64,000 nt of DNA from Microbacterium esteraromaticum (GTDB lineage Bacteria > Actinomycetota > Actinomycetes > Actinomycetales > Microbacteriaceae): the NCBI RefSeq assembly GCF_016907315.1, contig NZ_JAFBBS010000001.1, positions 3,162,001 to 3,226,000 on the forward strand, read 5' to 3'. Of the stretch, positions 43,269-51,855 are shown in pieces. Under the pieces are notes generated by a model. It was given only the letters and a program-made list of their open reading frames with translations, searched no databases and had not been told where the DNA came from. Every line of letters starts with the position of its first letter. Within the stretch, counting starts at the first letter, position 1. A program made the translations under genes and the position numbers.

Positions 43269-44696
43269 ATGACCAGCAGCACAGCGCCGCGCACTCTGGC
43301 CGAGAAGGTCTGGGACGACCACCTCGTCGTCAAGGGCGAGAACGGCGAGCCCGACCTCATCTACATCGATCTGCACCTCGTGCACGAGGTCACCAGCCCG
43401 CAGGCCTTCGACGGTCTGCGCGCCGAGGGACGTCCGCTGCGGCGCCTCGATCTCACGATCGCGACAGAAGACCACAACACCCCGACGCTCGCGATCGACA
43501 AGCCGATCGCCGACCTGACCAGCCGCACCCAGATCGAGACCCTGCGCCGCAACGCGGCCGAGTTCGGTGTGCGCCTGCATTCCCTGGGTGACGCCGAGCA
43601 GGGCATCGTGCACGTGGTCGGCCCGCAGCTGGGGCTCACGATGCCGGGCATCACCGTGGTGTGCGGCGACTCGCACACATCCACCCACGGCGCGTTCGGC
43701 GCCATGGCGTTCGGCATCGGCACGAGCGAGGTCGAGCACGTCATGGCCACGCAGACGCTGCCGCTGAAGCCGTTCAAGACGATGGCGATCAACGTCGAGG
43801 GCACTCTGCGCCCCGGCGTCACCGCCAAGGACATCATCCTGGCCGTCATCGCGAAGATCGGCACCGGCGGGGGACAGGGCTACGTGCTCGAGTATCGCGG
43901 CAGCGCGATTCGTGCGCTCTCCATGGAGGGGCGCATGACGATCTGCAACATGTCGATCGAGGCCGGCGCACGCGCCGGAATGGTGGCGCCCGACGAGACG
44001 ACGTTCGCGTACGTGAAGGACAAGCCGCACGCTCCTCAGGGACAGGACTGGGACGACGCGGTCGCCTACTGGCGCACACTGCCGACCGATGAGGGAGCGA
44101 CGTTCGACGCCGAGGTCTTCATCGACGCGAACGAGCTCGAGCCGTTCGTCACCTGGGGTACGAACCCGGGGCAGGGCAGCTCGCTGTCTGCCTCCGTTCC
44201 CGACCCGGCAGCCTTCGCCGACGCCAACGAGCGCGCCGCAGCAGAGCGCGCCCTCGAGTACATGGACCTGGCTCCCGGCACCCCGCTGAAAGAGGTGAAG
44301 GTCGACGCCGTCTTCATGGGCTCGTGCACCAACAGCCGCATCGAGGACCTGCGTGCGTTCGCATCGATCATCGACGGCAAGAAGAAGGCCGACGGCGTGC
44401 GGGTGATGGTCGTGCCTGGCTCCGCGCGGGTGCGCATCGAGGCGGAGGCCGAGGGCATCGACAAGATCGTCGAGGCGTTCGGCGCCGAGTGGCGCTTCGC
44501 CGGATGCTCGATGTGCCTCGGCATGAACCCGGACCAGCTCGCACCCGGTGAGCGCTGCGCATCGACGTCTAATCGCAATTTCGAGGGCCGCCAGGGCAAG
44601 GGCGGCCGCACCCACCTGGTCTCGCCGCTGGTAGCGGCCGCGACCGCCATCCGCGGCACGCTGTCGAGCCCCGCAGACCTGGAGGCGAGCAACTGA
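43269..44696 (+). CDS. leuC: 3-isopropylmalate dehydratase, large subunit
   Basis: LeuC with LeuD isomerises 2-isopropylmalate to 3-isopropylmalate through an Fe-S cluster. The 475-aa protein keeps the aconitase-family cluster cysteines in [36 protein letters not shown] and [13 protein letters not shown]. The first residues [12 protein letters not shown] and [19 protein letters not shown] are typical. AAAGGA precedes ATG 43269; the leucine leader lies upstream and leuD overlaps by one base. Confidence 0.97.
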   Translation: MTSSTAPRTLAEKVWDDHLVVKGENGEPDLIYIDLHLVHEVTSPQAFDGLRAEGRPLRRLDLTIATEDHNTPTLAIDKPIADLTSRTQIETLRRNAAEFGVRLHSLGDAEQGIVHVVGPQLGLTMPGITVVCGDSHTSTHGAFGAMAFGIGTSEVEHVMATQTLPLKPFKTMAINVEGTLRPGVTAKDIILAVIAKIGTGGGQGYVLEYRGSAIRALSMEGRMTICNMSIEAGARAGMVAPDETTFAYVKDKPHAPQGQDWDDAVAYWRTLPTDEGATFDAEVFIDANELEPFVTWGTNPGQGSSLSASVPDPAAFADANERAAAERALEYMDLAPGTPLKEVKVDAVFMGSCTNSRIEDLRAFASIIDGKKKADGVRVMVVPGSARVRIEAEAEGIDKIVEAFGAEWRFAGCSMCLGMNPDQLAPGERCASTSNRNFEGRQGKGGRTHLVSPLVAAATAIRGTLSSPADLEASN

Positions 44697-45316
44697 TGGA
44701 GAAGTTCACCACTCACACGGGGATCGCGGCGCCGCTGAAGCGCTCCAACGTCGACACAGATCAGATCATCCCGGCCGTCTTCCTCAAGCGCGTGACCAAG
44801 ACCGGTTTCGAGGATGCGCTGTTCCACGGCTGGCGCCAGGACCCGGAGTTCGTGCTCAATCAGGCGGCATTCCAGGGCGCCTCCGTGCTCGTGGCGGGCC
44901 CCGACTTCGGTACCGGATCGAGCCGCGAGCACGCGGTGTGGGCGCTGCGCGACTTCGGATTCAAGGTCGTCCTCTCGTCTCGCTTCGCCGACATCTTCCG
45001 GGGCAACTCGGGCAAGCAGGGACTCCTCGCCGCGACGGTCGAAGAGGCCGAGATCGAGCGCATCTGGCAGCTGATCGACGAGCGTCCCGGCCGGCAGGTC
45101 GTGGTCGACCTCGAGGCCCGCACCGTCACGGTTCCCGGCGAGGCGTCCGACGCAGAGCCCGTCTTCCAGGCCTCCATCGGGATCGACGATTACACTAGAT
45201 GGCGGCTCCTCGAAGGGCTCGATGACATCGGGCTCACCCTGCGCAATGAAGACAAGATCGCGCAGTTCGAGGCCCGCCGCGAATCGTGGCGGCCACGCAC
45301 ACTTCCGGTCCGATAG
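44696..45316 (+). CDS. leuD: 3-isopropylmalate dehydratase, small subunit
   Basis: The 206-aa partner of LeuC supplies the swivelling domain of the isopropylmalate isomerase. [20 protein letters not shown] starts the fold, and [20 protein letters not shown] contains the substrate-carboxylate loop with GSSREH. The ATG shares a base with the leuC stop (TGATGG), giving strict coupling and equal amounts. A hairpin follows before murA. Confidence 0.97.
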   Translation: MEKFTTHTGIAAPLKRSNVDTDQIIPAVFLKRVTKTGFEDALFHGWRQDPEFVLNQAAFQGASVLVAGPDFGTGSSREHAVWALRDFGFKVVLSSRFADIFRGNSGKQGLLAATVEEAEIERIWQLIDERPGRQVVVDLEARTVTVPGEASDAEPVFQASIGIDDYTRWRLLEGLDDIGLTLRNEDKIAQFEARRESWRPRTLPVR

Positions 45317-45321
45317 GAACG

Positions 45322-45360
45322 GGATGCCGTGGGCCGGGGGCCACAAGCCCCGCGGCATCC
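45322..45360 (+). terminator. Hairpin between leuD and murA
   Basis: GGATGCCG (45322-45329) pairs with CGGCATCC (45353-45360), and the stem extends inward with GGG/CCC pairs. It lies 6 nt after the leuD stop. Confidence 0.65.
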
Positions 45361-45420
45361 GCCGTAGATACGCAGACATCGCGGCGAACGCCACGACGTC
45401 CCGAAGAAGATGAGGCCCGA

Positions 45421-46785
45421 ATGACGACACCGCCGCGAGTTGCTGTAGACGACCGGGTTCCGGCTCCAGCCGGATCCGTCCTCGCGATCCGCGGTGGCAG
45501 GCCGCTGCGCGGGCGCGTCGACGTCAAGGGGGCGAAGAACCTCGCCACGAAGGCGATGGTGGCGACCCTGCTCGGTGAGACCGCCAGCACGCTGCGTGAT
45601 GTGCCCGATCTGAGCGACGTCGCCGTGGTGCGCTCGCTTCTCGAGGTGCACGGCGTCACCGTCACCGAGGGCGACGAGCCCGGTTCGCTGGTGCTCGACC
45701 CCAGCGAGGTCGAGTCCGCGCACTACGAGGAGATCGACGCTCACGCTGGCGCCTCGCGCATCCCGATCCTGTTCTGCGGCCCTCTGCTGCACCGTCTCGG
45801 TCAGGCGTTCATCCCCGACCTCGGCGGATGCCGCATCGGCGACCGTCCGATCGACTTCCACCTCGACGCTCTGCGCAAGTTCGGCGCGGTCGTCGAGAAG
45901 CAGCCGAGCGGGATCCGCCTCTCGGCGCCCAACGGTCTCAAGGGCGCCAACATCCACCTGCCCTACCCGAGCGTCGGCGCCACCGAGCAGGTGCTGCTGA
46001 CCGCCGTCCGCGCGCAGGGCGTCACCGAGCTGCGCAACGCGGCCATCGAGCCCGAGATCATGGATCTCATCGCGGTGCTGCAGAAGATGGGCGCGATCAT
46101 CTCGTACGAGCCCAACCGCGTCATCCTCATCGAGGGCGTCGAGACCCTGCGAGGGTACGACCACCGCGCCATCTTCGACCGCAACGAGGCGGCGTCGTGG
46201 GCATGCGCCGCGCTGGCCACCGACGGCGAGATCTTCGTCGCGGGCGCGAAGCAGCAGGAGATGCTCACGTTCCTCAACGTCTTCCGCAAGGCGGGCGGCT
46301 GGTTCGATGTGCAGGAGGACGGCATCCTGTTCCGTCGCGAGGGTGAGCTCAAGCCCGTCATCGTCGAGACCGACGTGCACCCGGGGTTCATGACCGACTG
46401 GCAGCAGCCGCTCATCGTCGCCCTGACACAGGCGAAGGGCCGTTCGATCGTGCACGAGACCGTGTACGAGAACCGCTTCGGATTCACGCAGGCCCTCGTG
46501 AAGATGGGGGCCGACATCGAGGTGTACCCCCACGGCCTTCAGGACGGACCGCGTCGTGTGCCGCGTCGCGAACTCGAGCAGGCAGCGGTCATCACCGGGC
46601 CGACGCCTCTGCACGCTGCCGACATCGTCGTGCCCGACCTGCGCGGCGGCTACAGCCACGTGATCGCCGCACTGGCCGCCGAGGGCGAGTCGCAGGTGTC
46701 CGGTGTCGACATCCTGAGCCGCGGCTACGAGAAGTTCCTCGACAAGCTCAGCGCCCTCGGCGCGGACTTCGACGTCGTCCGGTGA
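45421..46785 (+). CDS. murA: UDP-N-acetylglucosamine 1-carboxyvinyltransferase
   Basis: MurA transfers enolpyruvate from PEP to UDP-GlcNAc, the first committed step of peptidoglycan synthesis in the cytoplasm. The 454-aa EPSP-synthase-like protein has RVDVKGAKNLATKAMVATLL at the start, and C137 in DLGGCRIGDRPIDFH is the PEP- and fosfomycin-binding cysteine, here present. VHETVYENRFGF and LRGGYSHVIAALAAEG are C-terminal motifs. ATG 45421 is the family start. It is followed after 4 nt by plsC and then gpsA and ddl, an envelope-precursor operon. Confidence 0.95.
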   Translation: MTTPPRVAVDDRVPAPAGSVLAIRGGRPLRGRVDVKGAKNLATKAMVATLLGETASTLRDVPDLSDVAVVRSLLEVHGVTVTEGDEPGSLVLDPSEVESAHYEEIDAHAGASRIPILFCGPLLHRLGQAFIPDLGGCRIGDRPIDFHLDALRKFGAVVEKQPSGIRLSAPNGLKGANIHLPYPSVGATEQVLLTAVRAQGVTELRNAAIEPEIMDLIAVLQKMGAIISYEPNRVILIEGVETLRGYDHRAIFDRNEAASWACAALATDGEIFVAGAKQQEMLTFLNVFRKAGGWFDVQEDGILFRREGELKPVIVETDVHPGFMTDWQQPLIVALTQAKGRSIVHETVYENRFGFTQALVKMGADIEVYPHGLQDGPRRVPRRELEQAAVITGPTPLHAADIVVPDLRGGYSHVIAALAAEGESQVSGVDILSRGYEKFLDKLSALGADFDVVR

Positions 46786-46789
46786 GCTG

Positions 46790-47539
46790 ATGGCCGCCTC
46801 TGAACGGAGCCGCCCCAGCCTCTTCTGGCCGCTCGCCGCGATCGTCATCCCCCTGGTGTCGCTGCTGGCAAAGATCAGGGTGGTCGGCGCCGAGAAGCTC
46901 CCCCGCGAGGGTGCGTTCGTGCTGGCGCCGAACCACTACTCGGAATTCGATCCGCTGATCGTGGCCATCGCGGTGTACCGCAGCGGACGCCTGCCGCGCT
47001 TCATGGCGAAGGACAGCCTCTTCCGCATTCCGGTGCTCGGCTGGATCCTGCGCAAGACGGGCATGATCCCCGTCGCCCGGGCGTCGTCGGCGTCCGCCGC
47101 CAGGCAGACGCTCACGCAGTCCCGCGAACTCGTCGAGAACGGCCGGGGAGTGATCGTGTACCCCGAGGGGACCCTCACTCGCGACCCCGACATGTGGCCG
47201 ATGCGCGGCAAGTCCGGTGCGGTGAGACTCGCGCTCACCGGTGACCTCCCGCTCATCCCGATGGCGCAGTGGGGCACTCAGGAGATCATGGGCCGCTACC
47301 AGAAGGGTCTCAGCCTGTGGCCTCTGCGCAAGCCCGTACGTGTGCTCATCGGCGACCCGGTCGATCTGTCCGACCTGCGCGGACGCGCCGGCGACCCCGG
47401 TGTTCTGAGCGCCGCCACTGACCGGCTGATGGCCGCGATCACGGCGCTGCTCGAGGAGCTGCGCGACGAGAAGGCCCCCGCCAAGCGCTGGAACCCCGGC
47501 GAGCACGGCCAGAAGGAGACGGGTCGCCTTGATTCATAA
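46790..47539 (+). CDS. plsC: 1-acyl-sn-glycerol-3-phosphate acyltransferase
   Basis: PlsC acylates lysophosphatidic acid to phosphatidic acid at the membrane. The 249-aa protein carries the HX4D catalytic motif in APNHYSEFDPLIV, the phosphate-binding GVIVYPEGTLTRDPDMWP (EGT motif) and PLIPMAQWGTQEIM. A short hydrophobic N-terminus (FWPLAAIVIPLVSLLAKI) anchors it. ATG 46790 is 4 nt beyond murA, and its 3' end overlaps the start of gpsA by 11 bp, tying phospholipid and wall synthesis together. Confidence 0.9.
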   Translation: MAASERSRPSLFWPLAAIVIPLVSLLAKIRVVGAEKLPREGAFVLAPNHYSEFDPLIVAIAVYRSGRLPRFMAKDSLFRIPVLGWILRKTGMIPVARASSASAARQTLTQSRELVENGRGVIVYPEGTLTRDPDMWPMRGKSGAVRLALTGDLPLIPMAQWGTQEIMGRYQKGLSLWPLRKPVRVLIGDPVDLSDLRGRAGDPGVLSAATDRLMAAITALLEELRDEKAPAKRWNPGEHGQKETGRLDS

Positions 47540-48665
47540 GCGCACGCCGCAGCCCTCCGGCACCCGTGCGGCCGTCGTCGGCGCCGGCAGCTGGGGCACG
47601 ACCTTCGGCAAGATCCTGTCCGACGGCGGGGCGCAGGTCACGATGTGGGCTCGCCGGCCCGAGCTCGCGCATGAGATCGACGAGGCGAAGCGCAACTCGA
47701 AGTACCTGCCTGGTATCAACCTGCCGCGGACCATGCGCGCGACCCACGAGCTGGCACACGCGCTCGAGGGGGCAGAGCAGGTGTACCTGTCGGTGCCCAG
47801 TCAGACCCTTCGTGAGAATCTCAAGGCTCTGCGTCCGCTTCTCGCGGGACATGACATCCCGATCATCAGCCTGATGAAGGGCGTCGAGCGCTCGTCGGGC
47901 CTGCGCATGAGCCAGGTGATCGAGCAGGAGCTGCGCTGCGATCCAGACCGGATCGCGGTGGCGTCCGGCCCCAACCTCGCGCTGGAGATCGCTCGAGAGC
48001 AGCCGACGGCCGCCGTGATCGCCTCCCGCAGCCAGGAGACGGCGGATGCCGTGGCTCGCACGGCTCGCAACAGGTACTTCCGCTCATTCGTCAACACCGA
48101 CGTCATCGGCACCGAGTTCGGCGGTGTGCTGAAGAACCTGATCGCGGTCGCGATCGGCATCGTCGACGGCGTCGGATACGGCGAGAACACGAAGGCCTCG
48201 ATCATCACACGCGGTCTAGTCGAGATGACCGACTTCGCCGTCGCCAACGGCGCGCGTCCCGAGACCCTGCAGGGCCTCGCCGGCCTCGGCGACCTGATCG
48301 CGACCTGCCAGTCGCCGCTCAGCCGCAACAACACCGCCGGGCGCCTGCTCGGTCAGGGCTACAGCTTCCACGATGTGGTCAAGCAGATGAATCAGACCGC
48401 CGAGGGACTCGCCTCGGTCGCTCCGATCCTGCAGCTCGCCCATGAGTCCGAAGTGCACATGCCCATCGTGGAGCAGGTGAAGATGGTGCTGGACGGCCGT
48501 ATGGACCCCCGCGACATCGCACCGCACCTGACCACCGACGACGACACTCCTCAGGAGGAGATGACCAACCATGGACAAGCAGACGGTGGCGGTGCTCTTC
48601 GGCGGGCGTTCCAGCGAGCATTCGATCAGTTCCGCAACGGCGGGCGGGGTGCTGGCGGCGATTGA
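47529..48665 (+). CDS. gpsA: Glycerol-3-phosphate dehydrogenase [NAD(P)+]
   Basis: GpsA reduces dihydroxyacetone phosphate to sn-glycerol 3-phosphate for phospholipids. The protein has the nucleotide motif VVGAGSWGTTFGKIL, GPNLALEIAREQPTA, the catalytic lysine region FGGVLKNLIAVAIGIVDGVG and GLAGLGDLIATCQSPLSRNN. TTG 47529 is the first start with homology. At 378 aa it is some 30 residues longer than usual: the frame runs 95 bp into ddl, and the last residues (MTNHGQADGG onward) look like an out-of-frame reading of ddl. The normal stop may have been lost. Confidence 0.92.
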   Translation: MIHKRTPQPSGTRAAVVGAGSWGTTFGKILSDGGAQVTMWARRPELAHEIDEAKRNSKYLPGINLPRTMRATHELAHALEGAEQVYLSVPSQTLRENLKALRPLLAGHDIPIISLMKGVERSSGLRMSQVIEQELRCDPDRIAVASGPNLALEIAREQPTAAVIASRSQETADAVARTARNRYFRSFVNTDVIGTEFGGVLKNLIAVAIGIVDGVGYGENTKASIITRGLVEMTDFAVANGARPETLQGLAGLGDLIATCQSPLSRNNTAGRLLGQGYSFHDVVKQMNQTAEGLASVAPILQLAHESEVHMPIVEQVKMVLDGRMDPRDIAPHLTTDDDTPQEEMTNHGQADGGGALRRAFQRAFDQFRNGGRGAGGD

Positions 48666-49653
48666 TCGGGACCGCTACCACGTCATCCCCGTGGGGATCA
48701 CGCGCGAGGGCGCGTTCGTCCTCGAGCAGGACGATCCTGCCAAGTTCACCCTGAACGCCGAGAGCATGCCCGAGGTCATCGACAACGGCACCCGCATCCG
48801 CTGGCCAGAGGCCGGGGGAGACCGGATGCTGCGGGTCGTCGCACCCGACGGGTCGCTGGTCGATCTCGGCACGGTCGACGTCGTCCTGCCGATTCTGCAC
48901 GGCGCGCACGGCGAGGACGGCACGATCCAGGGGTTCTTCGACATCCTCGAGATCCCCTATGCGGGCGGGGGAGTGCTCGACTCGGCGATGTGCATGGACA
49001 AGCACTTCATGAAGGTCGCTCTCGAGGCCGACGGCATAGCCGTCGCACCGTGGGTGACGGTTCGGCAGCGCGCGTGGCAGAGGGATTCGGCGCCTCTGCG
49101 CGCCGCGATCGCCGAGCTCGGCCTGCCGCTGTTCGTGAAGCCCGCTCGCGCGGGGTCGAGCGTGGGCGTGTCGAAGGTCGCCGACCTCGGCGAGCTCGAT
49201 GCGGCGCTCGAGATCGCGTTCGCGGAGGACGAGAAGGTGCTCGTCGAAACGGGCATCGTCGGCCGCGAGATCGAGGTGGCGATCCTGGATTCGACCGACG
49301 GGGTGCGGGCTTCGCTGCCGGGGGAGATCGTGCTCACCTCCCGCGGCTTCTACGACTTCGAGGGCAAGTACCTCGGGGGCGAGGGCGTCGACGTGGTCTG
49401 TCCTGCCGAGCTGTCGGATGCCCAGATCGCTGCGGTGCAGCAGGTGGGCGTGCGCGCGTTCGAGGCGGTCGACGGCAAGGGCCTCGCCCGCGTCGACGTG
49501 TTCCTGACCGCCGACGGCGAGATCGTCGTCAACGAGCTCAACACCATGCCCGGCTTCACCCCGATCTCGATGTTTCCCAAGTGCTGGATCGCCTCGGGTC
49601 TGAGCTACGGCGACCTCATCACCGAGCTGGTCGAGGGCGGCTTGCGCCGCTGA
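48571..49653 (+). CDS. ddl: D-alanine--D-alanine ligase
   Basis: Ddl joins two D-alanines with ATP to give the peptidoglycan precursor dipeptide. The 360-aa ATP-grasp enzyme begins VAVLFGGRSSEHSISSATAG and has PILHGAHGEDGTIQGFFDIL, the omega-loop part KPARAGSSVGVSKV and the metal-binding VNELNTMPGFTPISMFPKCW. The serine of the substrate loop and the lack of a VanA-type loop point to a normal D-Ala-D-Ala ligase. ATG 48571 lies 10 nt after AGGAGGAG and inside the gpsA frame (95-bp overlap). Confidence 0.95.
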   Translation: MDKQTVAVLFGGRSSEHSISSATAGGVLAAIDRDRYHVIPVGITREGAFVLEQDDPAKFTLNAESMPEVIDNGTRIRWPEAGGDRMLRVVAPDGSLVDLGTVDVVLPILHGAHGEDGTIQGFFDILEIPYAGGGVLDSAMCMDKHFMKVALEADGIAVAPWVTVRQRAWQRDSAPLRAAIAELGLPLFVKPARAGSSVGVSKVADLGELDAALEIAFAEDEKVLVETGIVGREIEVAILDSTDGVRASLPGEIVLTSRGFYDFEGKYLGGEGVDVVCPAELSDAQIAAVQQVGVRAFEAVDGKGLARVDVFLTADGEIVVNELNTMPGFTPISMFPKCWIASGLSYGDLITELVEGGLRR

Positions 49654-49699
49654 CGGTGCTGGTGCGCTCGAGCGCTGCGAGCTCGGGCCTGCCGACGCG

Positions 49700-50179
49700 T
49701 TACTCGGACAGCTCGTCCGGCGTCGTGCAGGCGCTCTCGGCGTCGATCATGCGCAGGCCCGAGACGAGACCAGGGCTCGTCAGCACCTTGTTGGCGCTGA
49801 CGAGCTCGGTGTCGACGAACACCTGGACGGCGGGGTTGCGACCGTATGACGTCATGCGCATCTTCGGAGCCTCCGACTCGTCGACGAGCCAGTCGATGCC
49901 TTCCAGTGTCACGCACTGCAGTTCTGCGGTCGGGCCTGGCACCGTCACACCGCACGTCACGATGACGGTCGTCTTGCCGTCCGAGCCGTAGGCACCGGTC
50001 GCCTGGGCGTCCGTCCAGCGGCGATCCTGCTCGGCGATGCTCGCAGGCAGACGCACCGTGACCTCGGCGCACTGCGGATTGTTCGCGTCGTCGGCCGGCG
50101 TCAGCGCGACCGTGGTAGAGCAGCCGGTCAGAGCGAGCATCGCCGCTGCACAGGTGATCAGAGTGAGACGGCGAAGCAT
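49700..50179 (-). CDS. DUF3515 family lipoprotein
   Basis: The 159-aa protein has a lipoprotein signal peptide, MLRRLTLITCAAAMLALTGC, with the lipobox LTGC, so it is fixed to the outer face of the membrane. The mature part contains PQCAEVTVRLPASIAEQDRR and GIDWLVDESEAPKMRMTSYG, the DUF3515 core with conserved cysteines. This family sits between ddl and thiL in many actinobacteria, as here, but on the opposite strand. Function unknown. Confidence 0.9.
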   Translation of the reverse strand: MLRRLTLITCAAAMLALTGCSTTVALTPADDANNPQCAEVTVRLPASIAEQDRRWTDAQATGAYGSDGKTTVIVTCGVTVPGPTAELQCVTLEGIDWLVDESEAPKMRMTSYGRNPAVQVFVDTELVSANKVLTSPGLVSGLRMIDAESACTTPDELSE

Positions 50180-50202
50180 GATTCCAGGCTACCGTTGTCG
50201 GC

Positions 50203-51207
50203 ATGGCACCCGGATCCGACGACGACCCGCGCATCGGCGACATCTCGGAGGGAAGGGTGCTTCGAGCCATCCTCGCGCGCACCGCCCCGGCAGCGCACAC
50301 GCTGCTCGGTCCTGGTGACGACGCGGCCGTGGTGGCTGCGCCGTCGGGGTCGGTCGTGGCGACCGCAGACACTCTCGTGGAAGGTCCCGATTTCCGGCTC
50401 GCGTGGTCGAGCGGATTCGACCTCGGCTGGAAGTCGGCCGCCGTCAACCTCGCGGACGTTGCGGCGATGGGCGCCGTGCCCACCGCGCTGCTCGTCTCGC
50501 TGGCAGTGCCCGCCGACACGCGCCTGTCGTTCGTCGAGGCGATGGCCGACGGCTTCCGCGAGTGCTGCGCTCAGCTTGCTCCCGGGTGCTCGGTGGTCGG
50601 TGGCGATCTCACGGTCTCGGAGCTGCTGGTCGTCGCGGTCACCGCTCTGGGAGACCTCGGAGGACGCGCCGCTGTCACCCGCGCGGGTGCCACGCCGGGC
50701 GACGCTGTCGCCGTCGCCGGTGAGCTGGGCGTCGCCGCCGCGGGTCTCGGTCTGCTGTTCGGTCGCTTCCGCGACGGGACGACGCCGGTGCAGCTCGATC
50801 GCTCGGCGCTGGATGCTGTGCAGCGAGGCGCAGTGGACCGGCAGCTGCGCCCCATGCCGCCCATCGCGCTCGGGCCGGCGGCGGCGGATGCCGGTGCCAC
50901 CGCGATGATGGACGTGTCGGATGGCCTCGCTCTGGACGCCTCGAGGATCGCTGACGCCTCGCGCGTGACGATCGAGTTCTCAGGGGCGGCGCTGGACGAG
51001 CTGGCGTTCGGCGGAGCTCGCGACCGGGCTCTGGGCGGTGGAGAGGACCATGGCCTGCTCGCGACCTTCCCCGCAGGCAGGGTGCCGGAGGGGTTCGTGC
51101 AGATCGGCACGGTGATCGCCCGCGCGGGCGCACCGGTGCTCGTCGACGGGGCGCCCGTCACCGAGACAGGGTGGGACCCGTACCGCGACTGGGATCACAC
51201 GCGCTGA
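50203..51207 (+). CDS. thiL: Thiamine-phosphate kinase
   Basis: ThiL phosphorylates thiamine monophosphate to the active diphosphate. The 334-aa PurM/AIR-synthase-like protein has GPGDDAAVVAAPSGSVVATA and DTLVEGPDFRLAWSSGFDLG (metal and substrate binding), AVNLADVAAMGAVPTALLVS, the VGGDLTVSE motif and MMDVSDGLALDASRIADAS. TACCGT at 50191-50196 precedes ATG 50203 by 6 nt, consistent with a leaderless mRNA. It is divergent from the DUF3515 gene. Confidence 0.94.
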   Translation: MAPGSDDDPRIGDISEGRVLRAILARTAPAAHTLLGPGDDAAVVAAPSGSVVATADTLVEGPDFRLAWSSGFDLGWKSAAVNLADVAAMGAVPTALLVSLAVPADTRLSFVEAMADGFRECCAQLAPGCSVVGGDLTVSELLVVAVTALGDLGGRAAVTRAGATPGDAVAVAGELGVAAAGLGLLFGRFRDGTTPVQLDRSALDAVQRGAVDRQLRPMPPIALGPAAADAGATAMMDVSDGLALDASRIADASRVTIEFSGAALDELAFGGARDRALGGGEDHGLLATFPAGRVPEGFVQIGTVIARAGAPVLVDGAPVTETGWDPYRDWDHTR

Positions 51208-51225
51208 CTGCGCAACGACGAGGAC

Positions 51226-51801
51226 TCAGGCACCGCCGTGGGCGCGCTCTGCCCACCATACGCGGGTGTCTCCGTAGGCCTTCTCTCGCAGCATCGTGAG
51301 GCCGGAGGCGTCGAGATCCGGGGGCGTGGCGCGCTTGCCGCGCTCGATGACGACCACCGCGTCCGCCGAGAGCAGCGGAGCGAGGGCGACCAGATCGGCG
51401 GTCATCGCCGCATCGACGAGGTCGTAGGGCGGATCGGTGAACACGAGGTCGAACGGTCCCTGCGCCCGTGAGAGGTAGGCCCGCACCGCGCTCTGATGCA
51501 CCTTCGCGACGGGTGCGGCTCCCATGGCCTTGGCCACCACTGCGGCGTTGCGCCCGACGATGTTCGCCGCCGGCCGCGAGATCTCCACGAGATCGACGCG
51601 CTCGGCACCGCGGCTCCACGCTTCGAGGCCCAGCGCGCCGCTGCCTGCGTACAGGTCCAGCACGCGCGCGCCGGAGATGGCATCCATCGATTCCAGGGCT
51701 CCGAAGAGCGACTCCCGCACCCGGTCGCTGGTGGGGCGGGTGCCTGCACCCGGCACGTCCAGACGTGCGCCGCGCGCGGCGCCGGCGATGATCCTCGTCA
51801 C
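51226..51801 (-). CDS. rsmD: 16S rRNA (guanine(966)-N(2))-methyltransferase
   Basis: RsmD methylates G966 of 16S rRNA during 30S assembly. The 191-aa Rossmann-fold enzyme opens TRIIAGAARGARLDVPGAGT, then TRPTSDRVRESLFGALESMD, the SAM motif RVLDLYAGSGALGLEAWSRG and the catalytic DPPYDL (the family's [DN]PPY). The start is GTG 51801; the frame stays open for 247 codons upstream against recG, which is coincidence. It ends 18 nt from thiL's stop and is divergent from recG, the usual neighbourhood with coaD. Confidence 0.92.
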   Translation of the reverse strand: MTRIIAGAARGARLDVPGAGTRPTSDRVRESLFGALESMDAISGARVLDLYAGSGALGLEAWSRGAERVDLVEISRPAANIVGRNAAVVAKAMGAAPVAKVHQSAVRAYLSRAQGPFDLVFTDPPYDLVDAAMTADLVALAPLLSADAVVVIERGKRATPPDLDASGLTMLREKAYGDTRVWWAERAHGGA

Positions 51802-51855
51802 CCGATCACGATACGACACGGCGGGGATGTCTCCGGTTCTCCCTAGACTCGGAGC

